64,000 bases of DNA, from assembly GCF_901875635.1 (NCBI RefSeq), contig NZ_CABFMN010000095.1, forward strand, positions 121,799 to 185,798, written 5' to 3'. How positions within the stretch are numbered: the stretch's first letter is position 1; each line of letters starts with the position of its first letter. Below the pieces are notes generated by a model. The model was not told the DNA's origin and made no database searches. It worked only from the letters and a program-made list of their open reading frames with translations. A program made the position numbers and the translations under genes. This document shows, piece after piece, positions 7,379-15,821 of this stretch. The DNA comes from Xylophilus ampelinus (GTDB taxonomy: Bacteria; Pseudomonadota; Gammaproteobacteria; Burkholderiales; Burkholderiaceae_C).

Positions 7379-10003
7379 TCATCGGTTCTGCAGGGTATCA
7401 AGAGCAGCATCCAACGCCGTAACCGCCTCGACGACCGTTCTTACCGTCGCCCGATCAAACTCATGATCGCGCTGAGCGTCGTGCACACCGCTATTGAGGT
7501 AACCCCATTCAATACTCGTACCGCTGACATTGAGCAGCCGGACCAACGCCCCTACGGCATCCGGCGCACCCGCATGTTGCGCCGCGATACGCTCGACGGC
7601 CGACCGCAACTTGGTGCATTTATTGTTCAGCTCCCAAGGCGCGCGGGGCCCGCTCAGCTTGATGTCGATCCGGCCGTCCGCCCGCCGACCCAGCCACGTC
7701 CACAGGCGGTCCGTCAGACTCTCCAGCGCCGGCCGGGCCTGACGCAGTGCCTCGCGTTTCTCGTCAGCCGCCAACGCCTGCTGGGCCAGAAGAACATAGT
7801 TCTTCGCTGGCGGGTCGCTGTCGACCCGCAGTTCGTGCTCTCCCTGATGCGGGAGAAACTTGTAGCGCTTAATGGCCGCGGCGCGGCGCACGCCCAACTC
7901 CTGCTGGATGCGGTGCAGGAACTCCTCTGCGTGCGAGGTGAGGATAACCTGCTTGCCGTGGAGCAAACCGTCCTCGAAGAAGGTACGCCAGATGCCATCG
8001 CGATGGTCGTCGTCGATCGCGTTGACGACGTCATCGAATATGACCACGGGGCAGCCCTGCGCGAGGTTCTTGGCAAGCAGAATCGCCAGGCCCAGGCATT
8101 TGATGTGCCCTTCGCTGAAGACGATCAACGCGTCGTAGCGCGCGCCCGGCTCGCCGGCGAACTCCACCTCGATCTTGCCGTTCTCGGCCACGGGCAACCA
8201 CAGCGCGTGCAGCAGATCGCCGGGCGGATCGGCCCGGTTGAATGCGTTGTAGAGATGGCGGGCTTGGTCTCCCAGCCCCTGTAGCAGAACCCCCGGCAGA
8301 GCGGTTAGGTATGCCTGAATCTCGGGCAGGAAGCCGTCGTAGGCGGCCTTGACCCGCTGATGGTGCACCACCACCGGCATTTCGTCCGTGGCCGCCTGGA
8401 TTAGGCCGCGGTTCGCGTCGTCGAATTGGGCCACGGTTTGGCGGGCGGCCGCCAGCTCCTGATCCGCAGTCGTGCGCATGGTCCGCAGCCGTTCGATCTC
8501 CAGCTGATGCTGTTGCAGGCGGTCCCGCTCCTGGGCCATCGCGCCGCGCTGGGCATTCACGTCGCGCGCCCGCGCGTCGAAGCCTTCGATGATCTGTGCG
8601 ATCCGTAAGAGGGCTTGCCAGGCGCGCTGGTCCCCATTCACCCCGCCGCCGAGCCAATTGCCCGCCGACGTGGGAGGCAGCAGTGGCAGGCCCGCGGCCT
8701 GCGATTCGGCAGGACAAGCGACCCCAGCCGCCGCCACCACGCGGCGCATTTCGTCACACAGCGCTCGGACCGCCTCGCTCAACTGCGTCCGATGCCCGGC
8801 CTCCTGCTGCTGCAGGACGGCCAGTTGCGCGAGCTGCTCCAGGCCCATTCGCGCCCTGGCGAACGGGTCCTGCGCCACGGCGGCCAGTTCGGTTCCACAT
8901 GCCGGACACGCGGTCGCCCCGTCCGCCAACGCTTGCACGGCCTCGTAGAGCTTCGCGTACGACACCTCGCCGGCGCGGGCCGCGAGTTGCGCGGAAGACG
9001 CTTGCCACAGTCCCTGGACGCGGTAGGCCTCTGCCAGCAACGCTTGCAGGCGGGCCTGGGTCACCTCGTGAATGGCAGGCGGGTTGGCGTCCAGCTGAGC
9101 CTGGACATACGGTAGCCGTCCTTGCTGCTGCGGCGTACCCAGCAGCCAGTCCACGCAGGTTTGATAGGTCGCGCCAGGTGACATGCGCTGCGCCAAAGCT
9201 TGTTCCAGGCCCTCGACCGCTGCGATCTTCTGCGGGTAGGCGGCGATGGTCTGTTCGGAGTTCGCCAACTGCAGGCGACGCTGCGCCAGCTGCGCCGCCT
9301 GCACGCCGGCAAGCATCAGGTCCTGATCGAGCGAGGGGTTGAAGCCGCGCACGAACTCGCTGAACTGGTCCACGCCGAACAGGGTGGCGATGAGCTGGCG
9401 CTGATCGCTCGGGGTCCGCGCGGCGATTCGGGCGAAATCGTCGAGGCGGTTCTTCTCGATGAAGCAGAAGCGATACTCAGCTTCGTCGGGCTGGACGGCC
9501 TGCGCCTCGCCCGCCGCCGTAGACGACAGGACTGGCGCGATGTGGCGGCGCAGGCGAGCGTTGTTGCAGTACGTCCGCTGGTCGACCCGCTTGGCCTGCG
9601 CTTCGCTGATCGAACCGAGCATCGCCACTTCCAAGGCTTCGCAGAAGCTGCTCTTGCCGGTGCCGTTGGCACCGTAGACCAAGGTGATGTCATGGCTGAG
9701 GTCGAACGTCTCCTGCCGCATGAATCCTCGAAACGGCCCGACTTCGAGCTGGTGCAGTCGCCCGAGCGCCGGCCCGTTTTCGGGGCCGCGCGCGTCCCCG
9801 TCGTAGGCGACAGGCATCTGCGCCAGATGCGCGATGGCCAGCGGCGCCAAGCGCGTGGAGCGCCCCCGGCGTGCAGCACCGACCTCGGCCAGTGGCTGCA
9901 GGTGATCGAGCACCAGGTGCGCCAGCCGGCGCACGTCGTCGTGCACGTGCCGCTGCGTCAAGTGCGCCAGGAACCGGTGGTACTCCGAACGTATGCTTGC
10001 CAC
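7379..10003 (-). CDS. SMC/ABC-like ATPase with CxxC hook, tail gene of the CBASS island
   Basis: A split ABC-type ATPase of 874 residues. Walker A is GANGTGKSS at 111-119. Long helical arms follow (about 220-360 and 370-550), broken by a CPACG zinc-hook-like turn at 366-370. The signature FSEGHIK is at 629-635, Walker B VVIFDD at 653-658, and an H-loop follows (LTSHAEEF). This is the plan of Rad50/RecF-like and RloC-like proteins. The roughly 200-residue C-terminal region is unassigned; I see no clear anticodon-nuclease triad. It starts 9 nt after nucC in the same operon. It is not a standard member of described type III CBASS, so it may be a second effector, a DNA-end sensor, or an independent defence gene. 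Confidence 0.8.
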   Translation of the reverse strand: MASIRSEYHRFLAHLTQRHVHDDVRRLAHLVLDHLQPLAEVGAARRGRSTRLAPLAIAHLAQMPVAYDGDARGPENGPALGRLHQLEVGPFRGFMRQETFDLSHDITLVYGANGTGKSSFCEALEVAMLGSISEAQAKRVDQRTYCNNARLRRHIAPVLSSTAAGEAQAVQPDEAEYRFCFIEKNRLDDFARIAARTPSDQRQLIATLFGVDQFSEFVRGFNPSLDQDLMLAGVQAAQLAQRRLQLANSEQTIAAYPQKIAAVEGLEQALAQRMSPGATYQTCVDWLLGTPQQQGRLPYVQAQLDANPPAIHEVTQARLQALLAEAYRVQGLWQASSAQLAARAGEVSYAKLYEAVQALADGATACPACGTELAAVAQDPFARARMGLEQLAQLAVLQQQEAGHRTQLSEAVRALCDEMRRVVAAAGVACPAESQAAGLPLLPPTSAGNWLGGGVNGDQRAWQALLRIAQIIEGFDARARDVNAQRGAMAQERDRLQQHQLEIERLRTMRTTADQELAAARQTVAQFDDANRGLIQAATDEMPVVVHHQRVKAAYDGFLPEIQAYLTALPGVLLQGLGDQARHLYNAFNRADPPGDLLHALWLPVAENGKIEVEFAGEPGARYDALIVFSEGHIKCLGLAILLAKNLAQGCPVVIFDDVVNAIDDDHRDGIWRTFFEDGLLHGKQVILTSHAEEFLHRIQQELGVRRAAAIKRYKFLPHQGEHELRVDSDPPAKNYVLLAQQALAADEKREALRQARPALESLTDRLWTWLGRRADGRIDIKLSGPRAPWELNNKCTKLRSAVERIAAQHAGAPDAVGALVRLLNVSGTSIEWGYLNSGVHDAQRDHEFDRATVRTVVEAVTALDAALDTLQNR

Positions 10004-10012
10004 AGCGACCCC

Positions 10013-10738
10013 TCACTTGGTCAACCACTGACCGTAAGCCTCCACATCGATCATGGGGACCGTTCCACTGAACTGAAGCTGCGCGATCAGCTTGAAAAGA
10101 AACGCGGTCGCCGGCTTGTTTTCGTTGGTGTAGCTGTACGCGCCGCTGGCTTGGTCATAGAAAAAGTGCCCGTGGGCGGCAACGCATCCGATGTCCAGAC
10201 GCCCCTCGGTGAGGTTTGCGTTCAGCGCCTTGTCCATGGATGGGCCCAATGCAGGACTCCATTCGCTCTCGAAGGTGAGCAAGCCACCCAGAATCGGAAT
10301 CAACGGCTTCGCTGGGTAGGTCCCGCCAGCGTGCGGGATCGGCAGGCTCGTGCGGTGCAGCCTGCGCACACTGGCGACCTTCTCCTGGGCATAGGCCACA
10401 AGCCCCGCGTCAGCCGTCTGCTTGGCCTCGAACACGGCGTACACGCTTTCGGCTGGAATGATCGTCTCGTTCTCGTAGGTGAAGATAAAAGGCGAATATT
10501 GCCGATCAAACACCACCACATCGATCTGCTGGCTGAAGTTCCCCAGGCTGTCCACCACATGCGCCTTCGCCGCCTGGTACCGTTTGGGCAGATAGGTATC
10601 CAGCATGTCGATCCAGACGTTCTCGCTCGCATCCCCCTTCGCACCCGGGTGACCGAAGGTCTTGCGTACTACGGACAAGCGCTGCTGGATGTCTTCATGC
10701 AGGGACGACAGGAGCTGGGAAAGCGACCACTGGGACAT
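10013..10738 (-). CDS. nucC: CBASS effector nuclease NucC
   Basis: A 241-residue homohexamer-forming DNase activated by cyclic triadenylate. It degrades DNA and kills the infected cell. The PD-(D/E)XK active site is visible: Asp73 in QQIDVVVFDRQ, and Glu104 and Lys106 in YAVFEAKQ. These match the residue numbers I recall for E. coli NucC (D73, E104, K106), and the overall sequence closely resembles it. The start at 10738 (MSQWSLSQ) gives the exact family length; upstream in-frame codons are ignored. It lies 38 nt after the CD-NTase and 9 nt before the ATPase gene. Confidence 0.95.
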   Translation of the reverse strand: MSQWSLSQLLSSLHEDIQQRLSVVRKTFGHPGAKGDASENVWIDMLDTYLPKRYQAAKAHVVDSLGNFSQQIDVVVFDRQYSPFIFTYENETIIPAESVYAVFEAKQTADAGLVAYAQEKVASVRRLHRTSLPIPHAGGTYPAKPLIPILGGLLTFESEWSPALGPSMDKALNANLTEGRLDIGCVAAHGHFFYDQASGAYSYTNENKPATAFLFKLIAQLQFSGTVPMIDVEAYGQWLTK

Positions 10739-10776
10739 GCTGTACCTCGATGGGACGTGTATGGAAGCCGATGGAA

Positions 10777-11679
10777 TCAGGACAGTGGGAACTTGGGGCC
10801 AAACAGTGCGCGCCAGGCGCGAAGCGCTTCGATATTGCGACCACGACGCGCGTGGTCGATGGCGATGCTTGCGTCCTGGCTCGCCTGGAACAGCAGCTGC
10901 TGCGCGCGCTGCTTGCGCGCGGCATCCATATCGTTGCTGATTGCCGGGCCAAGTCCGGCGGGATCCGGCCACTCGTCATGAACACGATCGGCAAGCGTGG
11001 CAAAGAACGACTGGATCTCGCGATCGAACGATCCTCCCCAGCCGCCGTAAAGACACTCAAGGGCCATTACCTCGATCAGGAACGAGGGCTTCACCGGCTT
11101 CTGATCGCCGTGCTTGGGATTGTTGTTCCAGTACTTCACCATGCGCACGAGACCTTTCCACTCATTGCCATAGGCTTGGTGCGCTGCGGTCGCCTTGTCC
11201 TTATGGATCTCCGGGTCCGTCTTGATCCACTTTCCGGACGCCGTATCGGGGATCTCATACTGGTCGCCGGTGTCGAATGCGGGCACCGCATCCACGCTGA
11301 CCACCCGGTAGTCCGTGTTGTCCTCCGCGTCGATGTGAACACCGAAATCCACGTTGATCGAGCGCGCCTGTTTGCGCACGGCCGCCGAACCGTATTTCTC
11401 CACCAATGCAGAGTGGAAATCATCCAGCACTACCGATGCGGCCTTGCCGTGGTAATGCTTCTCCGAGTCCTTCAGCACGAAGAAGATGTCGATATCCTTG
11501 AGCGGCTTCGTCTTCGTGTATCGAGCATAGGACCCGGTCAGGAAGCTGCGCGCGATGCCGAACTTGGTCTGCAGGTAGTCCCGCACTTCGTTCTGGCGTT
11601 GCGAGGCATTCTTCTGTTCGCGTTCGTTGAGTTCCAGACGCGACTTGAACTTGCGAAAAGCTTCATCGATCGACAGCAT
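10777..11679 (-). CDS. cdnD: CBASS CD-NTase (CdnD-type cyclic oligonucleotide synthase)
   Basis: A 300-residue nucleotidyltransferase that makes the cyclic trinucleotide second messenger once bound to an activated HORMA protein. The polymerase-beta core is complete: Gly49-Ser50 in [10 protein letters not shown], metal-binding Asp62 and Asp64 in KDIDIFF, and the third carboxylate Asp111 in INVDFGV. The start at 11679 ([10 protein letters not shown]) overlaps the HORMA stop by 1 nt. The sequence closely resembles, from memory, CdnD of P. aeruginosa ATCC 27853. Product identity (cAAA) is inferred from the NucC neighbour. Confidence 0.95.
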   Translation of the reverse strand: MLSIDEAFRKFKSRLELNEREQKNASQRQNEVRDYLQTKFGIARSFLTGSYARYTKTKPLKDIDIFFVLKDSEKHYHGKAASVVLDDFHSALVEKYGSAAVRKQARSINVDFGVHIDAEDNTDYRVVSVDAVPAFDTGDQYEIPDTASGKWIKTDPEIHKDKATAAHQAYGNEWKGLVRMVKYWNNNPKHGDQKPVKPSFLIEVMALECLYGGWGGSFDREIQSFFATLADRVHDEWPDPAGLGPAISNDMDAARKQRAQQLLFQASQDASIAIDHARRGRNIEALRAWRALFGPKFPLS

Positions 11680-12179
11680 CAGCGTTGCCTCCAATATCCG
11701 GCCTGACCCGCCAGGCCGCTGTGTTCGACAGTCGAGCCTAGGCTCTGCTTGACCATTCCATCCGTCGAGCGATAACTTCCTTTGCTCCACCCCTCCACAT
11801 CAGGCCGCCCTGGCTTTGTATCGAGCATTAACTTGTACTTGGCCTGCGATGGCAGCAGCCCAGCTTTCTTGATCGCGTACTTCAACTGCTCGGTATCTGT
11901 CCAGAAGCTGCCGTCGCCATCGGACCACCCATACACGATGTCGATATCCCATCGGGTCACGAGTTTGTCGGTTGCCGGGTTGTAGATCTCCAGAATCACC
12001 TTGCGCAGATCACCGGTCCCGAGCCACGTCTTGATGGCTCGGGTATTGCTCTCCCAGCGATCCGCGAAGTGCTCGGGGTCCAGCCCACTGAGCAGGATGA
12101 TGTCTTTCAAGCTCTTGAGGATGTTGTCGGTCACATAGGTAACCGAGTGCGTGTACGAGTAGGTGGCGACGGTGCTCAT
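11679..12179 (-). CDS. cap7: CBASS HORMA-domain activator (HORMA2, Cap7)
   Basis: A 166-residue bacterial HORMA protein. It is thought to close on a peptide signal of infection and then bind and switch on the CD-NTase. The N-terminus [20 protein letters not shown] and the [16 protein letters not shown] segment match the P. aeruginosa HORMA2 family as I recall it. The C-terminal tail ([12 protein letters not shown]) is the expected mobile seat-belt region. The start at 12179 overlaps the Cap8 stop by ATGA; the upstream extension lies in the Cap8 frame and is rejected. Confidence 0.92.
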
Positions 12180-12646
12180 GACTTGAGGAAACCTCCGAGG
12201 TCGAGCGACAGCGCTTGTCCAGCATCGGCCTGCGCCTGCGTGGCAATTCCTTGGCTCAAGTCCCGTGCAATGATGCGAGAACTGTGCTTTTTGAGCGCGG
12301 TTTGCACCCAGCCGAGCTGCTCCTTCGGACACGGCAGCGAGACTCCCCAGTCTCCCTTCAACGGCTCGAACCCCAAGACTTCTTCGTTGGCATCATCACC
12401 ATCGATCGCGTCTTCGTCGAAGAGGCAGTAGATCCTGGTCCGTGGTCCATCGCATGTCGCAACGATGGGCGCGCTCTTGGGTGCCTGGTCGGCGATCAAG
12501 CTGGCGGCCACGCCCGCCACGGCCCTGAGTTCAGAGCGAGCCGTGCCGTCCTTGCCCTGAGTGAGCAGTTCGACAATGGCATCCCACGTCTGCAACGCAT
12601 CGCGGTGCGGCGAGCTGCGAAACGTCCGGCTGACAACGGTGGTCAT
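12176..12646 (-). CDS. cap8: CBASS second HORMA-like protein (HORMA3, Cap8)
   Basis: This 156-residue protein starts [20 protein letters not shown] and has an acidic loop ([18 protein letters not shown]) followed by a C-terminal segment rich in Ala and Gln. In the described two-HORMA type III CBASS (CdnD-HORMA2-HORMA3-TRIP13-NucC) a gene of this size occupies this place, which supports the call. The precise role of this partner is less well defined than that of HORMA2. ATGA overlaps at both ends (12646/12643 and 12179/12176) show tight translational coupling. Confidence 0.82.
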
Positions 12647-13557
12647 TTTTGCTTCCCTCCTTGAAGGCGCATTTGCTTTGCCTGTCGTATCGCACTGCGC
12701 AGGTGCTCTACGGAAAGCTTGTTCGGATCGATAGCCACTTGCGGGTCGGCCGCGAGGGCGTTGGCTACGACCTTGCGAATGGCCCGACCATCCAATCCGA
12801 CGCACTCGCCAGCGCACGCGTCGAACTGGTGAGCCGAGGAAAGCTTGCCAATCCCCGGAAATGTCTTTGCCAGGCCATTCAGGCAGTCCACCAGGATCTG
12901 CTTGCAGGCATCCTTGCCGGGCAGTGGCACCTCCATCACCATGTCGCAACGAGATAGGAAGGCACTGTCGACGGCCTGTGGGAAGTTGCTGGTGGCCACG
13001 AACAGCAGATGCGGGTTGCGTTCGGCCAACATGTCCAACTGCACCAACACCGCGTCGGTGGCCCGGTGCACATCAACCGGGTTGGCTTCCAGGCTGAGCT
13101 TGGCTCGATCAGCCGCAAGCGTTTCGACCTCGTCCAGAAGGACGATCGTCGGGCCCGCCGCTGCGGATTCTGCGATCGATTGCGAGAACAGGTCTGCCAC
13201 GGCGCGTTGAGTCTTTCCCATTGCAGAGCTCGTCAGCGTGTGAGGCTCTACTTCCAGCAATCGAAACTTCGCAGAAGAAAAAGATTCGGCCACACGATGC
13301 GCCAAGCCCCGTGCCAAGGAGGTCTTCCCAGTCCCCGGCGGGCCGACCAACAAGATCACGCCGTGCAGGGGGAGTACCGTGCGCTCCACCTTGGGGCGCA
13401 CCGTGAAGTTGACGATCGCCTGTGACAGCAACTGCTTCTTGAGAGCTTCGTCCATGACGATGGAATCCCACAGGGCGCCCAGCGACGTGTCCGGCAGCTT
13501 CCAGCTTCGATGGATGCCTTTCGGCAAAGTGGCGTCTGATGAAGGATTCTTGGTCAT
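12643..13557 (-). CDS. cap6: CBASS TRIP13/Pch2-like AAA+ ATPase (Cap6)
   Basis: A 304-residue AAA+ remodeller that opens HORMA proteins and so keeps the CD-NTase off until infection. Walker A is GPPGTGKTS at 72-80 and Walker B is IVLLDEVE at 138-145. An N-linker of about 60 residues precedes the core, and the lid domain ends in IRQAKQMRLQGG. Arginine-finger candidates lie in the segment FLSRCDMVMEVP. It begins 17 nt after the PIN gene, so the whole island appears to be read from one promoter. Confidence 0.94.
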   Translation of the reverse strand: MTKNPSSDATLPKGIHRSWKLPDTSLGALWDSIVMDEALKKQLLSQAIVNFTVRPKVERTVLPLHGVILLVGPPGTGKTSLARGLAHRVAESFSSAKFRLLEVEPHTLTSSAMGKTQRAVADLFSQSIAESAAAGPTIVLLDEVETLAADRAKLSLEANPVDVHRATDAVLVQLDMLAERNPHLLFVATSNFPQAVDSAFLSRCDMVMEVPLPGKDACKQILVDCLNGLAKTFPGIGKLSSAHQFDACAGECVGLDGRAIRKVVANALAADPQVAIDPNKLSVEHLRSAIRQAKQMRLQGGKQK

Positions 13558-13574
13558 CCGTGGCTCTCGGCGGG

Positions 13575-14150
13575 TCAGAGAATGGTGCGATAGGTCGCCA
13601 GCACCTTGGTCGTTTGCACAAGGCCTTGGCGCAGCAGGATTTCGAGATAGCGGTCCACCTCGATCGGCGGATGCTTGAGTTGGGCACGCTGGCGCTGCGC
13701 AGCCGACACCACGGCGGCCGCGTCCAGATCCAGTAGGTTGTCCACAAACTCATCGGGGTGCTGCGATTCGATGCCGTACGGAGCCAGCAGATCGTTCGGG
13801 AAATCCCGTTCGTTGAACGTCACAATCACGCTCGCACCGCAGCGAATCGCCGCAGCCAGGACGTGCCGGTCGTCCGGATCGGGCAATGTCAGGCCTGCCA
13901 CGAGCGCTTCGTAGCCCTCCACCAAGCCGTCCGGAATTGCCCGGTCCATGAGATCCGACGTCCTGTCGACCTGAACCCGGGTGAGATCGGGGCGGTTGAT
14001 CAACAGGTTGCGTTTCCACTCCTCATGAATGGCTTGGCTCCACCGCGCCCGGAAGCGGCCAGACAGGCCGAGCCACATCAGGAAATCCCGCAGTGGCGCG
14101 GGATATAGAACGCACGCGTCGTAGACGGCGGTGAATGGGGAATGCCTCAT
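13575..14150 (-). CDS. PIN-domain toxin (VapC-like ribonuclease)
   Basis: A 191-residue protein with the PIN acidic cluster: Asp11 in VYDACVLYPA, the DPDDRHVLAAA segment around residue 92, and VTFNERDFP. Such proteins are Mg-dependent ribonucleases, usually held in check by a partner antitoxin. Its start overlaps the HTH gene stop by ATGA, the classic toxin-antitoxin arrangement. The C-terminal about 55 residues extend beyond the minimal PIN fold. Its position in front of the CBASS genes, only 17 nt from cap6, suggests co-transcription. Confidence 0.85.
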   Translation of the reverse strand: MRHSPFTAVYDACVLYPAPLRDFLMWLGLSGRFRARWSQAIHEEWKRNLLINRPDLTRVQVDRTSDLMDRAIPDGLVEGYEALVAGLTLPDPDDRHVLAAAIRCGASVIVTFNERDFPNDLLAPYGIESQHPDEFVDNLLDLDAAAVVSAAQRQRAQLKHPPIEVDRYLEILLRQGLVQTTKVLATYRTIL

Positions 14151-14617
14151 TCGTATCCCATTCCCAACTCTTGCGACTGCTGAGCGAGTTCGGCCATCGC
14201 CTGCTCACTGGCGCGCTCGCGCGCTTCCTTGTACTGCATCAGATCGGCGAACCTCACCCTGCGGTGCTTGCCGGTGCGATGAAATGCCAACACCCCATCT
14301 TCGAGCAGCTTGACGAAATGGGGACGGGACACGTTGAGCAAGTCCGCCGCCTCTTGGGTCGTCAGCTCTGCATGGACGGGCACCACCTTTACTGCATTGC
14401 CATCGGCCAACTCGGCCAGGATGTCGACCAGCAGGCGTAAAGCCGAGGTAGGCAGTTCCACCTGATGAGCCTGTTTGTGGTCATCAAAGATCTGGATGTG
14501 CTGCGTCTCGAACTGGGTTGCGAGGTAAGCCGCCAAGGCACGTTGACCCTGGACGGCTGCCTTCACCTCTCCCGCGGCGGGAAGGGTCATCTTGGATTGG
14601 GCAGTGGCGGTGGTCAT
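14147..14617 (-). CDS. Excisionase-type HTH antitoxin/regulator paired with the PIN toxin
   Basis: A 156-residue protein. An N-terminal alpha/beta part (about 1-85) precedes an excisionase/MerR-like helix-turn-helix: ELTTQEAADLLNVSRPHFVKLLEDGVL, then the wing FHRTGKHRRVRFADLMQY. The C-terminal helix is rich in Glu, Ala and Gln and probably binds the toxin. It is the first gene of the island, directly behind the promoter at 14680, and likely autoregulates (inference). A ribosome site (TAGGAG) lies just upstream of the ATG. Confidence 0.85.
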   Translation of the reverse strand: MTTATAQSKMTLPAAGEVKAAVQGQRALAAYLATQFETQHIQIFDDHKQAHQVELPTSALRLLVDILAELADGNAVKVVPVHAELTTQEAADLLNVSRPHFVKLLEDGVLAFHRTGKHRRVRFADLMQYKEARERASEQAMAELAQQSQELGMGYE

Positions 14618-14651
14618 GGGTAGCTCCTAAGCGAAAACGGTTGCAGAGCCG

Positions 14652-14680
14652 ATCATATTCGAAATACTCGAAAAACGCAA
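14652..14680 (-). promoter_or_regulatory. Promoter and operator of the TA-CBASS operon
   Basis: On the minus strand, -35 TTGCGT (14680-14675) and -10 TATGAT (14657-14652) are separated by 17 nt. Inside the spacer is the palindrome TTCGA-N5-TCGAA (14658-14672), a natural operator for the HTH protein encoded next. No other good promoter is visible between the eight genes that follow. Confidence 0.7.
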
Positions 14681-14820
14681 TAATCGAAACGCGACCCGGG
14701 CTTTTGTAGGTTCGCTCGCAGCATGCCCAATCCGGTCGTCCGCCAGTTCCTATTGTTTGCGGCCTGAAACAGCCCTGATCTCCACGATCAACCCATTGCT
14801 GATCACACAGGAATGGCGCG

Positions 14821-15204
14821 ATGGTGGCTTCGATCTGGCTGCGCGCCGCGCATCGCGGCGTGCCCACTTTTTTCGTGACGGCCCTCGTGCTGGGCCAGTC
14901 CCCGATGGCATTGGCCGAGTCCCCGGCGCAGCGCCAGGAGTTGGTCGCCGCGCTGCGCCAGCTCGACGCGCTGGAACGCACCGTCGCGGACAGCGCCGCG
15001 CATGCCCCCATCCAGCCGGGCGAGCGCTACCACTTCGATTACCCACGGCTGCTGGCTGACCTGGCGCGCGTGCGCGCCGGCATCCAGTTCCACCTGACGC
15101 CATCACGCGCTCAGCCGCGCGACCCCTCCGAACTGGCCGGCGACTACCGCACCGAGCGGGCCGCTTCGCCATCGCCGAAGACGACTGCGGAGGGCGAGCA
15201 ATGA
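14821..15204 (+). CDS. RAQPRD-family ICE protein (TIGR01690)
   Basis: A 127-residue exported protein carrying the family-defining RAQPRD motif near residue 97 (SRAQPRDPSEL). It has a signal-like N-terminus ending near residue 32 (SPMALAES) and a helical central part. The family occurs only in this group of ICEs, next to the transfer genes; molecular function is unknown. It restarts the transfer operon after the defence insertion. AGGA precedes the ATG, and the next start overlaps its stop. Confidence 0.9.
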   Translation: MVASIWLRAAHRGVPTFFVTALVLGQSPMALAESPAQRQELVAALRQLDALERTVADSAAHAPIQPGERYHFDYPRLLADLARVRAGIQFHLTPSRAQPRDPSELAGDYRTERAASPSPKTTAEGEQ

Positions 15205-15434
15205 ACGGCGCCCAGGTCTCGGCATTTCAAGCCAACAGCGGTATCGCGCCTTCCGCGATGGCGACCGTCCTGGTCGGCGTCGTGCTCGCGGTCCTGCTCG
15301 TGTGGGGCGTCTGGGCCATCCGAACGGCCTACGTGGGGTGGTCCGAGAGCCGCCTCAACCAGCGCCAGTTCCTCGGCGTCTGCATTCGCTTCGTCGCGAT
15401 GTACCTCGTCCTGAGTTTCTTCCTTCTGTCCTGA
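15201..15434 (+). CDS. TIGR03758-family ICE membrane protein
   Basis: A 77-residue protein with two hydrophobic helices (about 16-38, AMATVLVGVVLAVLLVWGVW, and 58-77). Small two-helix proteins at this position resemble conjugative pilin or pilin-like subunits, though this is by context only. Start overlaps the RAQPRD gene stop by ATGA. Confidence 0.85.
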   Translation: MNGAQVSAFQANSGIAPSAMATVLVGVVLAVLLVWGVWAIRTAYVGWSESRLNQRQFLGVCIRFVAMYLVLSFFLLS

Positions 15435-15450
15435 CCTGAAAGGCCCGACC

Positions 15451-15810
15451 ATGCACAACCGCAACCTCACTTCCCGTTTTGCCCAGCGCGCCGCCGTGGC
15501 CCTGGGCGCCGCCGCGCTGCCCGCGCTGTCGTTCGCGCAAGGTCTGCCGCAATTGGAGAACCCCACGCGCGGCACCGGCAACGGCATCATGGAGACCATC
15601 CGCAACTACGGCTACGACATCATCATGCTCGTGGCCCTGCTGGTGGTGGCGTCGATGTTCATCGGCGTCTGCTACCACGCCTACGGGACCTACGCGGAGA
15701 TCCACACCGGCCGCAAGACGTGGGGCCAGTTCGGCCTCACGGTCGCCATCGGCGCCGTGCTGCTCGTGATCGGCATCTGGCTGCTCACCGAAGCCACCGG
15801 CATCCTGTAA
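15451..15810 (+). CDS. TIGR03745-family ICE membrane protein
   Basis: A 119-residue protein with a cleavable signal (AALPALSFAQ, about residue 30) and two transmembrane helices (about 51-74 and 92-112). The size and arrangement are pilin-like (VirB2/TraA). It is conserved in order between TIGR03758 and TIGR03750 in this ICE family. AAAGG upstream serves as the ribosome site. Confidence 0.86.
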   Translation: MHNRNLTSRFAQRAAVALGAAALPALSFAQGLPQLENPTRGTGNGIMETIRNYGYDIIMLVALLVVASMFIGVCYHAYGTYAEIHTGRKTWGQFGLTVAIGAVLLVIGIWLLTEATGIL

Positions 15811-15821
15811 GCGAGGCCGGT

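Noticed and set aside
10013..10738. Unknown-domain nuclease as a novel CBASS effector
   Set aside because: The active-site residues and length match NucC, a known effector, so the effector itself is not new.
9200..10981. A 593-codon plus-strand frame opposite the ATPase and nucC
   Set aside because: Both minus-strand genes have complete catalytic motifs; the plus frame has none.
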